Of a stretch of DNA of 12,218 bases, positions 6,234-11,931 are shown piece by piece. Each line of letters opens with the position of its first letter. Within the stretch, counting starts at the first letter, position 1. The stretch lies in assembly GCA_003453435.1 (NCBI GenBank), contig DMLH01000061.1:1-12218 (forward strand). Direction: 5' to 3'. The translations under genes and the position numbers were made by a program. Below the pieces are notes generated by a model. It was given only the letters and a program-made list of their open reading frames with translations. It had not been told where the DNA came from and searched no databases. This DNA comes from Clostridiales bacterium. Its GTDB lineage: Bacteria; Bacillota; Clostridia; Christensenellales; UBA1242.

Positions 6234-7874
6234 ATGAAAACAGATATTCAAATTGCAAGAAATTTTAAAATGCAACCTATTGAAAAGGTGGCTGGAAAAA
6301 TTGGTTTAACAAAAGATAAACTTGAAATGTATGGAAAGTACAAAGCGAAAATTAATGTTAAGACAAAAAAGAAATTAGGAAAATTAATTTTGGTCACTGC
6401 CATAAATCCAACAAAAGCGGGCATTGGCAAAACAACGGTGTCTATTGGTCTTGCAGATGCGTTTGCGCTTAAAAACAAAAGTGTTTGTCTTGCTTTAAGG
6501 GAGCCATCACTCGGCCCCGTTTTTGGCGTTAAGGGCGGAGCAACAGGTGGCGGATATAGTCAAATTCAGCCAATGGAAGATATTAATTTACATTTTAACG
6601 GCGATTTTCACGCAATAACAACCGCTAATAATTTATTGTGCGCAATGATAGATAACCATTTGTTTCAAGGCAACAGTTTAGATATTGATGAAAGCACCAT
6701 AATGTTTAACAGATGTATGGATATGAATGATAGGGCATTGCGAGATATTACAATTAATGGCAAATATTCACATCATGAAAAATTCAATATAACAGCAGCA
6801 AGTGAAATTATGGCAATTATGTGTGTTGCAGAAAATATTGAAGATTTAAAAACAAGGCTTGGCAATATTATGATTGCCCTAAACAAAAGTGGTAAACCTA
6901 TTTATGCAAGAGATTTAAATGCAGAGGAAGCCATGGCAATACTTTTAAAGGAGGCATTAAAGCCAAACCTGGTGCAAACATTGGCGGGAACTCCTGCAAT
7001 TGTTCACTGTGGACCTTTTGCTAACATTGCACACGGATGCAATAGCATTGTTGCAACCAAAACCGCAATGAGCCTTGCAAAATATACAATTACAGAAGCA
7101 GGCTTTGGCTCTGACCTTGGTGCTGAAAAATTTTTAGATTTTAAATGCAGAAAAGCCGGATTAACACCAAATTGTGTTGTTGTTGTTGCAACAATTAGAG
7201 CATTAAAACTTCATGGCGGAGCAAAGGAACAAAGTTTGGCACAAGAAGATTTGGATGCATTAAAAAATGGTATACCTAACTTAGTTCAACATATAAAAAA
7301 TATGACTGATGTTTACAAAGTTCCAACCGTTGTCACATTAAACAAATATGTTACAGATACAGAAGCAGAAGTTGAACTTGTAAAAGAACTTATTGAGCCT
7401 TACGCAAACCTTGTTGTTAATGATGTATGGAAACTTGGTGGCAAAGGTGCATTAGAACTTGCAGATGAAGTAATTAAAAAGTGCAATAAAAGCAATGAAG
7501 GTTTTAGTTTTGCTTATGAGCTTGAAGACACAGTGGAAAACAAAATAAAAGCCATTGCAACAAAAATTTACGGTGGTGATGGTGCAAAATATAGCGATAA
7601 GGCAAAAGAAAAAATTAAACTAATCAAAAAACTTAAACTTACAAACTTGCCAATAATTATTGCAAAAACACAATTTAGTTTAAGTGATGACAAAACAAAA
7701 CTTGGTGCACCAAAAGGTTTTAAACTATATGTTGATGACATTGAAATTAAAACTGGTGTTGGATTTTTGGTTGTAATTTGCGGATCAATGATGCTTATGC
7801 CAGGTCTTCCTAAAACTCCGGCAGCGTGTGGAATGACTATTGACAAAAAAGGAATTGTTGAAGGTTTATATTAA
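6234..7874 (+). CDS. fhs: Formate--tetrahydrofolate ligase
   Basis: This enzyme joins formate to tetrahydrofolate using ATP, giving 10-formyl-THF for purine and formyl-Met-tRNA synthesis and, in acetogens, the methyl branch of CO2 fixation. The protein is 546 residues, slightly short of the usual 555-560. The start MKTDIQIARNFKM matches the family N-terminus. The P-loop is NPTKAGIGKTT (58-68), where most members have AGEGKTT. Signature 1 is GVKGGATGGGY (98-108), with Thr where Ala is usual. LREPSLGPVFG, PFANIAHGCNS (261-271) and signature 2 VATIRALKLHGG (318-329) are all present, as is the C-terminal MPGLPKTPAA. No Shine-Dalgarno precedes the ATG. It stands alone, without other folate-pathway genes nearby, so a housekeeping role is as likely as acetogenesis. 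A terminator follows. Confidence 0.97.
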   Translation: MKTDIQIARNFKMQPIEKVAGKIGLTKDKLEMYGKYKAKINVKTKKKLGKLILVTAINPTKAGIGKTTVSIGLADAFALKNKSVCLALREPSLGPVFGVKGGATGGGYSQIQPMEDINLHFNGDFHAITTANNLLCAMIDNHLFQGNSLDIDESTIMFNRCMDMNDRALRDITINGKYSHHEKFNITAASEIMAIMCVAENIEDLKTRLGNIMIALNKSGKPIYARDLNAEEAMAILLKEALKPNLVQTLAGTPAIVHCGPFANIAHGCNSIVATKTAMSLAKYTITEAGFGSDLGAEKFLDFKCRKAGLTPNCVVVVATIRALKLHGGAKEQSLAQEDLDALKNGIPNLVQHIKNMTDVYKVPTVVTLNKYVTDTEAEVELVKELIEPYANLVVNDVWKLGGKGALELADEVIKKCNKSNEGFSFAYELEDTVENKIKAIATKIYGGDGAKYSDKAKEKIKLIKKLKLTNLPIIIAKTQFSLSDDKTKLGAPKGFKLYVDDIEIKTGVGFLVVICGSMMLMPGLPKTPAACGMTIDKKGIVEGLY

Positions 7875-7902
7875 TAATTTTAAAAAATAGGCAAAAAAAA
7901 AC

Positions 7903-7932
7903 AAAAAAATAGCAAAAAATTGCTATTTTTTT
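7903..7932. terminator. Bidirectional terminator between fhs and the amidase gene
   Basis: AAAAAAATAGCAA (7903-7915) pairs perfectly with TTGCTATTTTTTT (7920-7932) around an AAAA loop. T-tracts arise on both strands, so it can terminate fhs on the plus strand and the convergent gene ending at 7973 on the minus strand. Confidence 0.85.
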
Positions 7933-7972
7933 GATGTTTTTACAAAATTTTTATAAAATTTACAATTTTTAT

Positions 7973-8449
7973 TTAATTTAAAATTTTCAAAAACCTTATA
8001 TTTTTATAATTGTATGATGAAATAGATTTATCCTTTGCATCATAACTGTGACAAGTAATAAATACATTTTTTTTGTTATCTTCATTAATAATTTTGGTTA
8101 TAAGTGCCGTGTGTTGAAATTCATTTTCATTGTTTAACTGTAATTGCACAATGTCGCCCATTTTAATATCTTTTAAATTGGAAACTGCACATTTAACGCC
8201 TAATCCATAATTGTTATTCATGCTAAAACTGTAAAACTCGTCAACACCAGTCCAACTTGGAGACCGGTAGTTTAGTGACTTATAAAACCAACCTAAGTGT
8301 GTATAATTCATGTTTATACCACCATAGTAAAGGCATTGGCTAACAAAATTTGTGCAATCACCACCAAGTTCATCAAAGTTATAAAATTTCGGGTTTCGCT
8401 TATTCCACCAAGTGTAAGCATATTCAATGGCTTTTTCTCTGTTATACAT
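7973..8449 (-). CDS. Putative amidase-domain protein (Amidase_6, NlpC/P60-like)
   Basis: The 158-residue protein is almost entirely one putative amidase domain, a papain-like fold related to NlpC/P60 and CHAP enzymes that usually cut amide bonds in peptidoglycan or peptides. It opens with YNREKAIEYAYTWWNKRNP (2-20). The nucleophile region GGDCTNFVSQCLYYGG follows, with the likely catalytic Cys32. The histidine strand EFQHTALIT has His113, and ITCHSYD (131-137) carries a further polar residue at His134. GWFY and SPSWTGVDEFY are the tryptophan- and tyrosine-rich segments of this family. There is no signal peptide, transmembrane helix or cell-wall-binding domain, so export is not evident. No Shine-Dalgarno precedes the ATG at 8449, and an in-frame TAA just upstream excludes a longer start. 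The exact substrate cannot be told; a free-standing remnant of a larger secreted amidase is an alternative. Confidence 0.75.
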   Translation of the reverse strand: MYNREKAIEYAYTWWNKRNPKFYNFDELGGDCTNFVSQCLYYGGINMNYTHLGWFYKSLNYRSPSWTGVDEFYSFSMNNNYGLGVKCAVSNLKDIKMGDIVQLQLNNENEFQHTALITKIINEDNKKNVFITCHSYDAKDKSISSYNYKNIRFLKILN

Positions 8450-8530
8450 ATTATTACTTATTCATCATATATCAAAAATTGCCTATTTACATAAAAATTA
8501 TGTCATTACAAAATAATTAATTGTATACAA

Positions 8531-8553
8531 AAAAAAGGCAATTTGCCTTTTTT
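8531..8553 (-). terminator. Terminator of the small unknown gene
   Basis: AAAAAAGGC (8531-8539) pairs with GCCTTTTTT (8545-8553) around a five-base loop, and T-tracts flank it on both strands. It lies 20 bases past the TAA at 8573-8575, the end of the frame that continues beyond the internal stop. The transcription unit therefore appears to include both halves of that frame. Confidence 0.8.
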
Positions 8554-8572
8554 AATCCAATATTATATTATC

Positions 8573-8758
8573 TTATTTTGTTAAAACTTCATGCTCTGCT
8601 TTTTCTGTTTTTTGCGCTTTTTCCCTCATTTGTTCAATCGCACTGTCGAAAAATTCTTTAAGTATGTCTGTGTGTCCAAAATCTAAAGTTGACATTTTAA
8701 CCCGCTCAGCCTTATTTATCCCATTCGTATAAGGTTCCAGATTATCATCTAAATATTT
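8573..8758 (-). pseudogene. In-frame continuation of the small gene after an internal TAA
   Basis: Immediately after the stop at 8761-8759, the same minus-strand frame stays open for 61 codons to a TAA at 8575-8573. It begins KYLDDNLEPYTNGINKAERV and ends in a lysine/glutamate-rich helix (ILKEFFDSAIEQMREKAQK). An internal ATG at 8695 would allow a separate 40-residue peptide, but no ribosome binding site precedes it. The simplest reading is that one gene of about 147 codons was cut by a point mutation. Readthrough or a bicistronic arrangement are alternatives. The protein family is not recognised. Confidence 0.6.
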
Positions 8759-9016
8759 TTATAGTTTTGAAAAGTCCTTATAAGTTATTTCACCATCATA
8801 TTTCATAATGAAACCAACTGCATATCCGCATTTGTCTGAATTTATTATCACGTCTAACATTTTTGACACGTCTACGTCTAAAGTGTAGCAACATAATGCT
8901 AAAGCAACTCTTGGATTTTTAGCTTTAACAGCAAAATCCTCAATTTTTCTAATTTGCTCCTTTGATAATTGAATATTTTTTTCTTGAATAATTTCACATA
9001 AAGCCTCTGAATTCAT
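8759..9016 (-). CDS. Small protein of unknown function, 85 residues
   Basis: I do not recognise this family. The protein is predicted to be soluble and helical, with no signal peptide or membrane segment. It has cysteines at 7, 42, 43 and 63, including a CC pair in ALALCCYTLDVD. The start at 9016 is chosen over a GTG 33 bases upstream because a strong AAGGAGG (about 9023-9029) sits six bases before it, and because the GTG would overlap the predicted promoter. The gene stops at TAA 8761-8759, but the frame continues for another 61 codons, so this may be the truncated N-terminal part of a longer protein. It is expressed from a promoter with a long C run in its spacer and diverges from thrS. Positions between 9001 and 9061 may be off by one because the homopolymer length is hard to read. 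Confidence 0.6.
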   Translation of the reverse strand: MNSEALCEIIQEKNIQLSKEQIRKIEDFAVKAKNPRVALALCCYTLDVDVSKMLDVIINSDKCGYAVGFIMKYDGEITYKDFSKL

Positions 9017-9039
9017 AGTTTTCCTCCTTGAATATTCAC

Positions 9040-9071
9040 ATTGTATCACAAGGGGGGGGGGCAGATGTCAA
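9040..9071 (-). promoter_or_regulatory. Promoter with a poly-C spacer, possible slippage switch
   Basis: On the minus strand a perfect TTGACA (9071-9066) is followed by TCTG, about nine or ten C, TTGTGA, and then TACAAT (about 9045-9040), a near-consensus -10 box with an upstream TG. The spacer is 19-20 bases, two or three longer than the optimum of 17. Loss of two or three C would restore it. Transcription would begin near 9033, just before the AAGGAGG site. Confidence 0.65.
9052..9061 (+). repeat. Homopolymeric G tract (C on the minus strand)
   Basis: A run of about nine or ten G is exceptional in this AT-rich window, where the other homopolymers are A or T. It sits wholly within the promoter spacer of the minus-strand small gene. 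Such tracts mutate by slipped-strand mispairing, and they are also prone to sequencing and assembly error. Confidence 0.85.
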
Positions 9072-9142
9072 TACCTGTTTTGAAAATTTTTTATTTTTTT
9101 TAAATGCTGTGCTATTGAACTGTATTTTTAGGCTTTATTTCC

Positions 9143-9171
9143 TTGACTATATTTTAAAATAGTGGTATTAT
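9143..9171 (+). promoter_or_regulatory. thrS promoter
   Basis: TTGACT (9143-9148), a 17-base spacer and TATTAT (9166-9171) with an extended -10 TG form a strong vegetative promoter. Transcription should start near 9178. This places the whole T-box leader in the transcript, about 340 bases before the thrS start codon. Confidence 0.8.
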
Positions 9172-9177
9172 CTTTTT

Positions 9178-9396
9178 AACAATTAAATTAAAGGTTAAGA
9201 AAGAGACAAGTAGCACATAATTTTGCCATAAAGAGAAGTTATCCTTTGGCTGTGAGATAACAATGGGGGTTGTGAAAGCGAAACCACTTTTTCGTCTTTG
9301 GCTGGCACAGCAAGTGCAACACAAGGCTATTTATATAGCGAAAAAAGGTGGAACCACGGTAAATATCGTCCTTTGCAAACTGCAAGGGGCGTTTTT
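9178..9396 (+). ncRNA. T-box leader RNA sensing uncharged tRNA-Thr
   Basis: This leader reads the charging state of tRNA-Thr and lets transcription into thrS continue when the tRNA is uncharged. Stem I contains the specifier-loop AGTA (9209-9212) opposite GAA and the codon ACC (9283-9285, Thr), followed by the usual purine. The next triplet, ACT, is also Thr. An AGAGA motif and a distal hairpin, GTTATC (9238-9243) with GATAAC (9256-9261), whose loop holds GCTG, follow the canonical plan. The T-box sequence AAGGTGGAACCACGGT is at 9345-9360. Its UGGA would pair with a UCCA tRNA end. The antiterminator pairs AAAGG (9344-9348) with CCTTT (9370-9374) and ACG with CGT, and competes with the terminator that follows. 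Confidence 0.93.
9367..9396 (+). terminator. Regulated terminator of the thrS T-box
   Basis: CGTCCTTTGCA (9367-9377) pairs over 11 positions, including G-U pairs, with TGCAAGGGGCG (9381-9391) around an AAC loop and leads into TTTTT. Its 5' arm is the same segment that forms the antiterminator with the T-box sequence, giving mutually exclusive structures. Confidence 0.9.
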
Positions 9397-9493
9397 GTTG
9401 TTATCGCTTTTAAAATTTACTTTTAATTTAATTAAAAAAAATTTTGGCAAAATAATTTAAAAAAGTAATTTTTTTGTGAAAATTATATCAAAA

Positions 9494-9506
9494 GTGCCAT
9501 TGGCAC
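9494..9506 (+). other. Small hairpin directly before the thrS ribosome binding site
   Basis: GTGCC (9494-9498) pairs with GGCAC (9502-9506) around ATT, and AAAGGAG (9507-9513) follows at once. It lies about 100 bases past the T-box terminator. It could protect a processed 5' end or modulate initiation; neither can be shown from sequence. Confidence 0.4.
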
Positions 9507-9518
9507 AAAGGAGAGAAT

Positions 9519-11276
9519 ATGGATAGTGAAGGATACAAAAAAGAAATAAATGTAAAACGTCACACAATGGCGCACGTTTTGGCTGCAGCAATTAAAGAAC
9601 TTTATGGTGATGTTAAATTTGGTATTGGCCCTGCAATTGACACAGGTTTTTACTATGACTTTGATATGCCAAAGAATATAACACCAGAGGATTTTGAAGC
9701 AATTGAAAACAAGATGAAAGAAATAGCCAGTCAAAACCTGGATATGGTTAAAGAAGTTGTTTCAAAAGAAGAAGCACTTAAAATTTTTAAGGATGAGCCT
9801 TATAAATTGGAACTTATTAATGATTTGCCAGAGGGCGAAGAGATAAGCATATATCATTTAGGGGATAAATTTGACGATTTATGCCGTGGCCCACACGTTG
9901 AAAACACCAAGTTTGTTAGAGGTGTGTCTTTTAAATTGGATAGAGTTAGCGGAGCATACTGGCGCGGAAGCGAGAAAAACAAAATGATGCAACGTGTTTA
10001 CGTTTATTGTTATGAAACAAAGGATGAGTTAAAAGAACAACTTAGACGTGTTCAGGAAGCAATGGAACGCGACCACAGAAAACTTGGCAAAGAACTTGGC
10101 ATATTTATGTTTAGCGACCTTGTTGGAAAAGGCCTTCCAATGTGGCTACCAAAAGGCTTTACGATTAGAAGAGAACTTAGCGACTACATTATGAACAAGG
10201 AACTTTCACTTGGCTACAAACACGTTATGACGCCAAGCATTGCTAGTGTTGATTTATACAAAACTTCTGGCCATTGGGACCACTATCATGATGATATGTT
10301 TCCTGTTATGGAGCGTGATGAAGAAGCATATGTGCTTCGTCCAATGAACTGCCCACATCACATGATGATGTTTAAAAATTCGTTGCACTCTTATAAGGAT
10401 TTACCTTTGCGAATTGCAGAAATTGCAAACGATTTTAGGTTTGAAGCCAGTGGCTCAGTTTGTGGAATTGAAAGAACTAGGGCTTTTACACAAAACGACT
10501 CACATATATTTTGTACGCCAGAACAAATAAAAGAGGAAGTTGAAAACGTAATTAAACTTATTTTGGACGTTTACAAAGATTTTGGATTTAAAGATTATAA
10601 ATTTAGACTTTCTTTAAGGGACCCTGAAAACGTTGAAAAATATTTTGGTAATGATGAACTTTGGGAAAAGAGTGAACGTGAACTTAAACAAATACTTATA
10701 GACACTGGAGCAGAGTTTTATGAGGCAAAGGGTGAAGCAGCCTTTTATGGCCCAAAAATTGACGTTAATGTTATGAGTGCAATTGGGCACGAGGTTACAC
10801 TTTCAACAGTTCAACTTGACTACCAACTTCCAGAAAAATTTGAACTTGAGTATGTTGATGAAAACAATCAAAAAGTCCGCCCAGTTGTAATTCACAGGGC
10901 AATACTTGGTTCTCTTGATAGATTCACTGCATTTTTAATTGAAGAAACAAAAGGCGTTTTCCCAACATGGCTTTGCCCAGTGCAAGCAAAGATTATTCCT
11001 ATTAATGAAAACTGTATAAGTTATGCAACCGAGGTTGAACAAAAACTTAAATCTGTTAATGTTAGAGTTGAAACTGATGCAAGAAACGAAAGCCTGTCTT
11101 ATAGAATTAGAGAGGCAACCAAGCAAAAAATACCTTTTGTTGTTATTATTGGTGAAAAAGAGGTTGAAAATAAAACTTTGTCTGTAAGAAAACGTGGTGG
11201 CAATGAAAATCAGGTTTATTCTTTAGATGAATTTGTTGAGCATATTAAAGAAGTTATATGTAAAAAACTTTCTTAA
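9519..11276 (+). CDS. thrS: Threonine--tRNA ligase, form lacking the TGS domain
   Basis: ThrRS charges tRNA-Thr and removes mischarged serine. The protein has 585 residues, whereas the E. coli and B. subtilis enzymes have about 640. It starts directly at the editing domain, so the N-terminal TGS domain is absent. The editing site is intact, with HTMAH (15-19) and CRGPH (122-126). The class II core has motif 1 around GLPMWLPKGFTIRREL (205-220). Motif 2 is NDFRFEASG (304-312), then TRAFTQNDSHIFC (320-332). Motif 3 is IHRAILGSLDRFTAFLIEE (458-476). The zinc ligands are Cys278 (MNCPHH), His329 and His459. The anticodon-binding domain runs from about 484 to the end. The start is fixed by AAAGGAG six bases before ATG. 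Expression is controlled by the T-box leader, and a terminator follows. Confidence 0.96.
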   Translation: MDSEGYKKEINVKRHTMAHVLAAAIKELYGDVKFGIGPAIDTGFYYDFDMPKNITPEDFEAIENKMKEIASQNLDMVKEVVSKEEALKIFKDEPYKLELINDLPEGEEISIYHLGDKFDDLCRGPHVENTKFVRGVSFKLDRVSGAYWRGSEKNKMMQRVYVYCYETKDELKEQLRRVQEAMERDHRKLGKELGIFMFSDLVGKGLPMWLPKGFTIRRELSDYIMNKELSLGYKHVMTPSIASVDLYKTSGHWDHYHDDMFPVMERDEEAYVLRPMNCPHHMMMFKNSLHSYKDLPLRIAEIANDFRFEASGSVCGIERTRAFTQNDSHIFCTPEQIKEEVENVIKLILDVYKDFGFKDYKFRLSLRDPENVEKYFGNDELWEKSERELKQILIDTGAEFYEAKGEAAFYGPKIDVNVMSAIGHEVTLSTVQLDYQLPEKFELEYVDENNQKVRPVVIHRAILGSLDRFTAFLIEETKGVFPTWLCPVQAKIIPINENCISYATEVEQKLKSVNVRVETDARNESLSYRIREATKQKIPFVVIIGEKEVENKTLSVRKRGGNENQVYSLDEFVEHIKEVICKKLS

Positions 11277-11315
11277 AGCCAAAATTTAGTACACTGTTAA
11301 GAAAATTATAAACTA

Positions 11316-11345
11316 AAAAAAATGTACAGCGATGTACATTTTTTT
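11316..11345. terminator. Bidirectional terminator between thrS and tspO
   Basis: AAAAAAATGTACA (11316-11328) pairs perfectly with TGTACATTTTTTT (11333-11345) around the GNRA tetraloop GCGA. A- and T-tracts on both sides let it serve thrS on the plus strand and tspO on the minus strand, whose stop is at 11350. Confidence 0.88.
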
Positions 11346-11349
11346 ATTT

Positions 11350-11814
11350 TTAATTTAAAATCCAAAGTGCAATATTTAGTGTTGTTGCAATGCTAAGCCA
11401 AACCGGATATATTGTTAAAATATAGCCATAAATTGTTTTTTGTTTAATTATGTTAAGCCAAAGCCAAAAACCAGCAATTAAATTTAAAATTATAACAATG
11501 TTGCCTATAAATGTTAAGTTAAGGGTGAAAAATACTAAGCACCAAAGCACATTTAAAGCGCCATTAACAATTAATAAAACTATGGTTTTAAATGGTATTT
11601 TATCATCGTTTTGCCACAGCAATAAAATTACTGTAAACGCCAAATAAATAACCGTCCACACAATTGGAATAACAATATTAGGTATCCACTGGCTAGGTTT
11701 AACTAGTGCGTTAAACCAGTCCATACCCAAATTAACAAAAACACTGCCAAGCCCTGCCACAACAACAATAGGCAAAATAATTGCAACCCAACTTAAAACT
11801 TTTGATTTATTCAT
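11350..11814 (-). CDS. tspO: TspO/MBR family membrane protein
   Basis: TspO proteins are small five-helix membrane proteins that bind porphyrins and related ligands and have been linked to stress and tetrapyrrole regulation. The 154-residue protein shows five hydrophobic segments, at about 8-28, 45-66, 76-97, 102-122 and 129-152. The family motifs are visible: WFNALVKPSQWIP (33-45) and PIVWTVIYLAF (50-60) in the first loop and second helix, NGALNVLWCLVFF (84-96) in the third, and YPVWLSIATTLNIALWILN (136-154) in the fifth. The second proline of the usual WxPP is Asn46. No Shine-Dalgarno precedes the ATG at 11814. A TATATT at 11825-11820 lies five bases upstream, so it may also be leaderless, though no convincing -35 box exists. 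It is convergent with thrS; no tetrapyrrole genes are nearby to suggest a ligand. Confidence 0.88.
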   Translation of the reverse strand: MNKSKVLSWVAIILPIVVVAGLGSVFVNLGMDWFNALVKPSQWIPNIVIPIVWTVIYLAFTVILLLWQNDDKIPFKTIVLLIVNGALNVLWCLVFFTLNLTFIGNIVIILNLIAGFWLWLNIIKQKTIYGYILTIYPVWLSIATTLNIALWILN

Positions 11815-11849
11815 ATAATAATATATTGCACATAAATTTAAAAATATTC

Positions 11850-11891
11850 AAAAAAACAAGTATACAATTTTCAATCAACTGTATACCTGTT
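11850..11891 (-). terminator. Terminator of the partial right-edge gene
   Basis: On the minus strand AACAGGTATACA (11891-11880) pairs with TGTATACTTGTT (11866-11855), with one mismatch and a 13-base loop, and runs into seven T (11856-11850). It lies 40 bases past the TGA at 11932 and only 35 bases before the tspO start, so tspO should not be co-transcribed with that gene by default. Confidence 0.75.
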
Positions 11892-11931
11892 TGTTTTCTA
11901 ATTAATAATTAAGTTGCAATTAAGAATTAAG

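Noticed and set aside
8759..8761. Recoding of TAA as an amino acid in this organism
   Set aside because: TAA ends gyrA, parA, pepF, fhs, the amidase gene, tspO and thrS at family-normal lengths, so genome-wide reassignment is not credible.
9017..9049. A GTG start giving the small gene 11 more residues
   Set aside because: It overlaps the predicted -10 region, has no ribosome binding site, and the extension would translate through the AAGGAGG site that serves the ATG at 9016.
9263..9460. A 65-codon plus-strand reading frame between the small gene and thrS
   Set aside because: It lies across the T-box specifier, antiterminator and terminator structures, has no ribosome binding site, and its sequence is explained by conserved RNA motifs.
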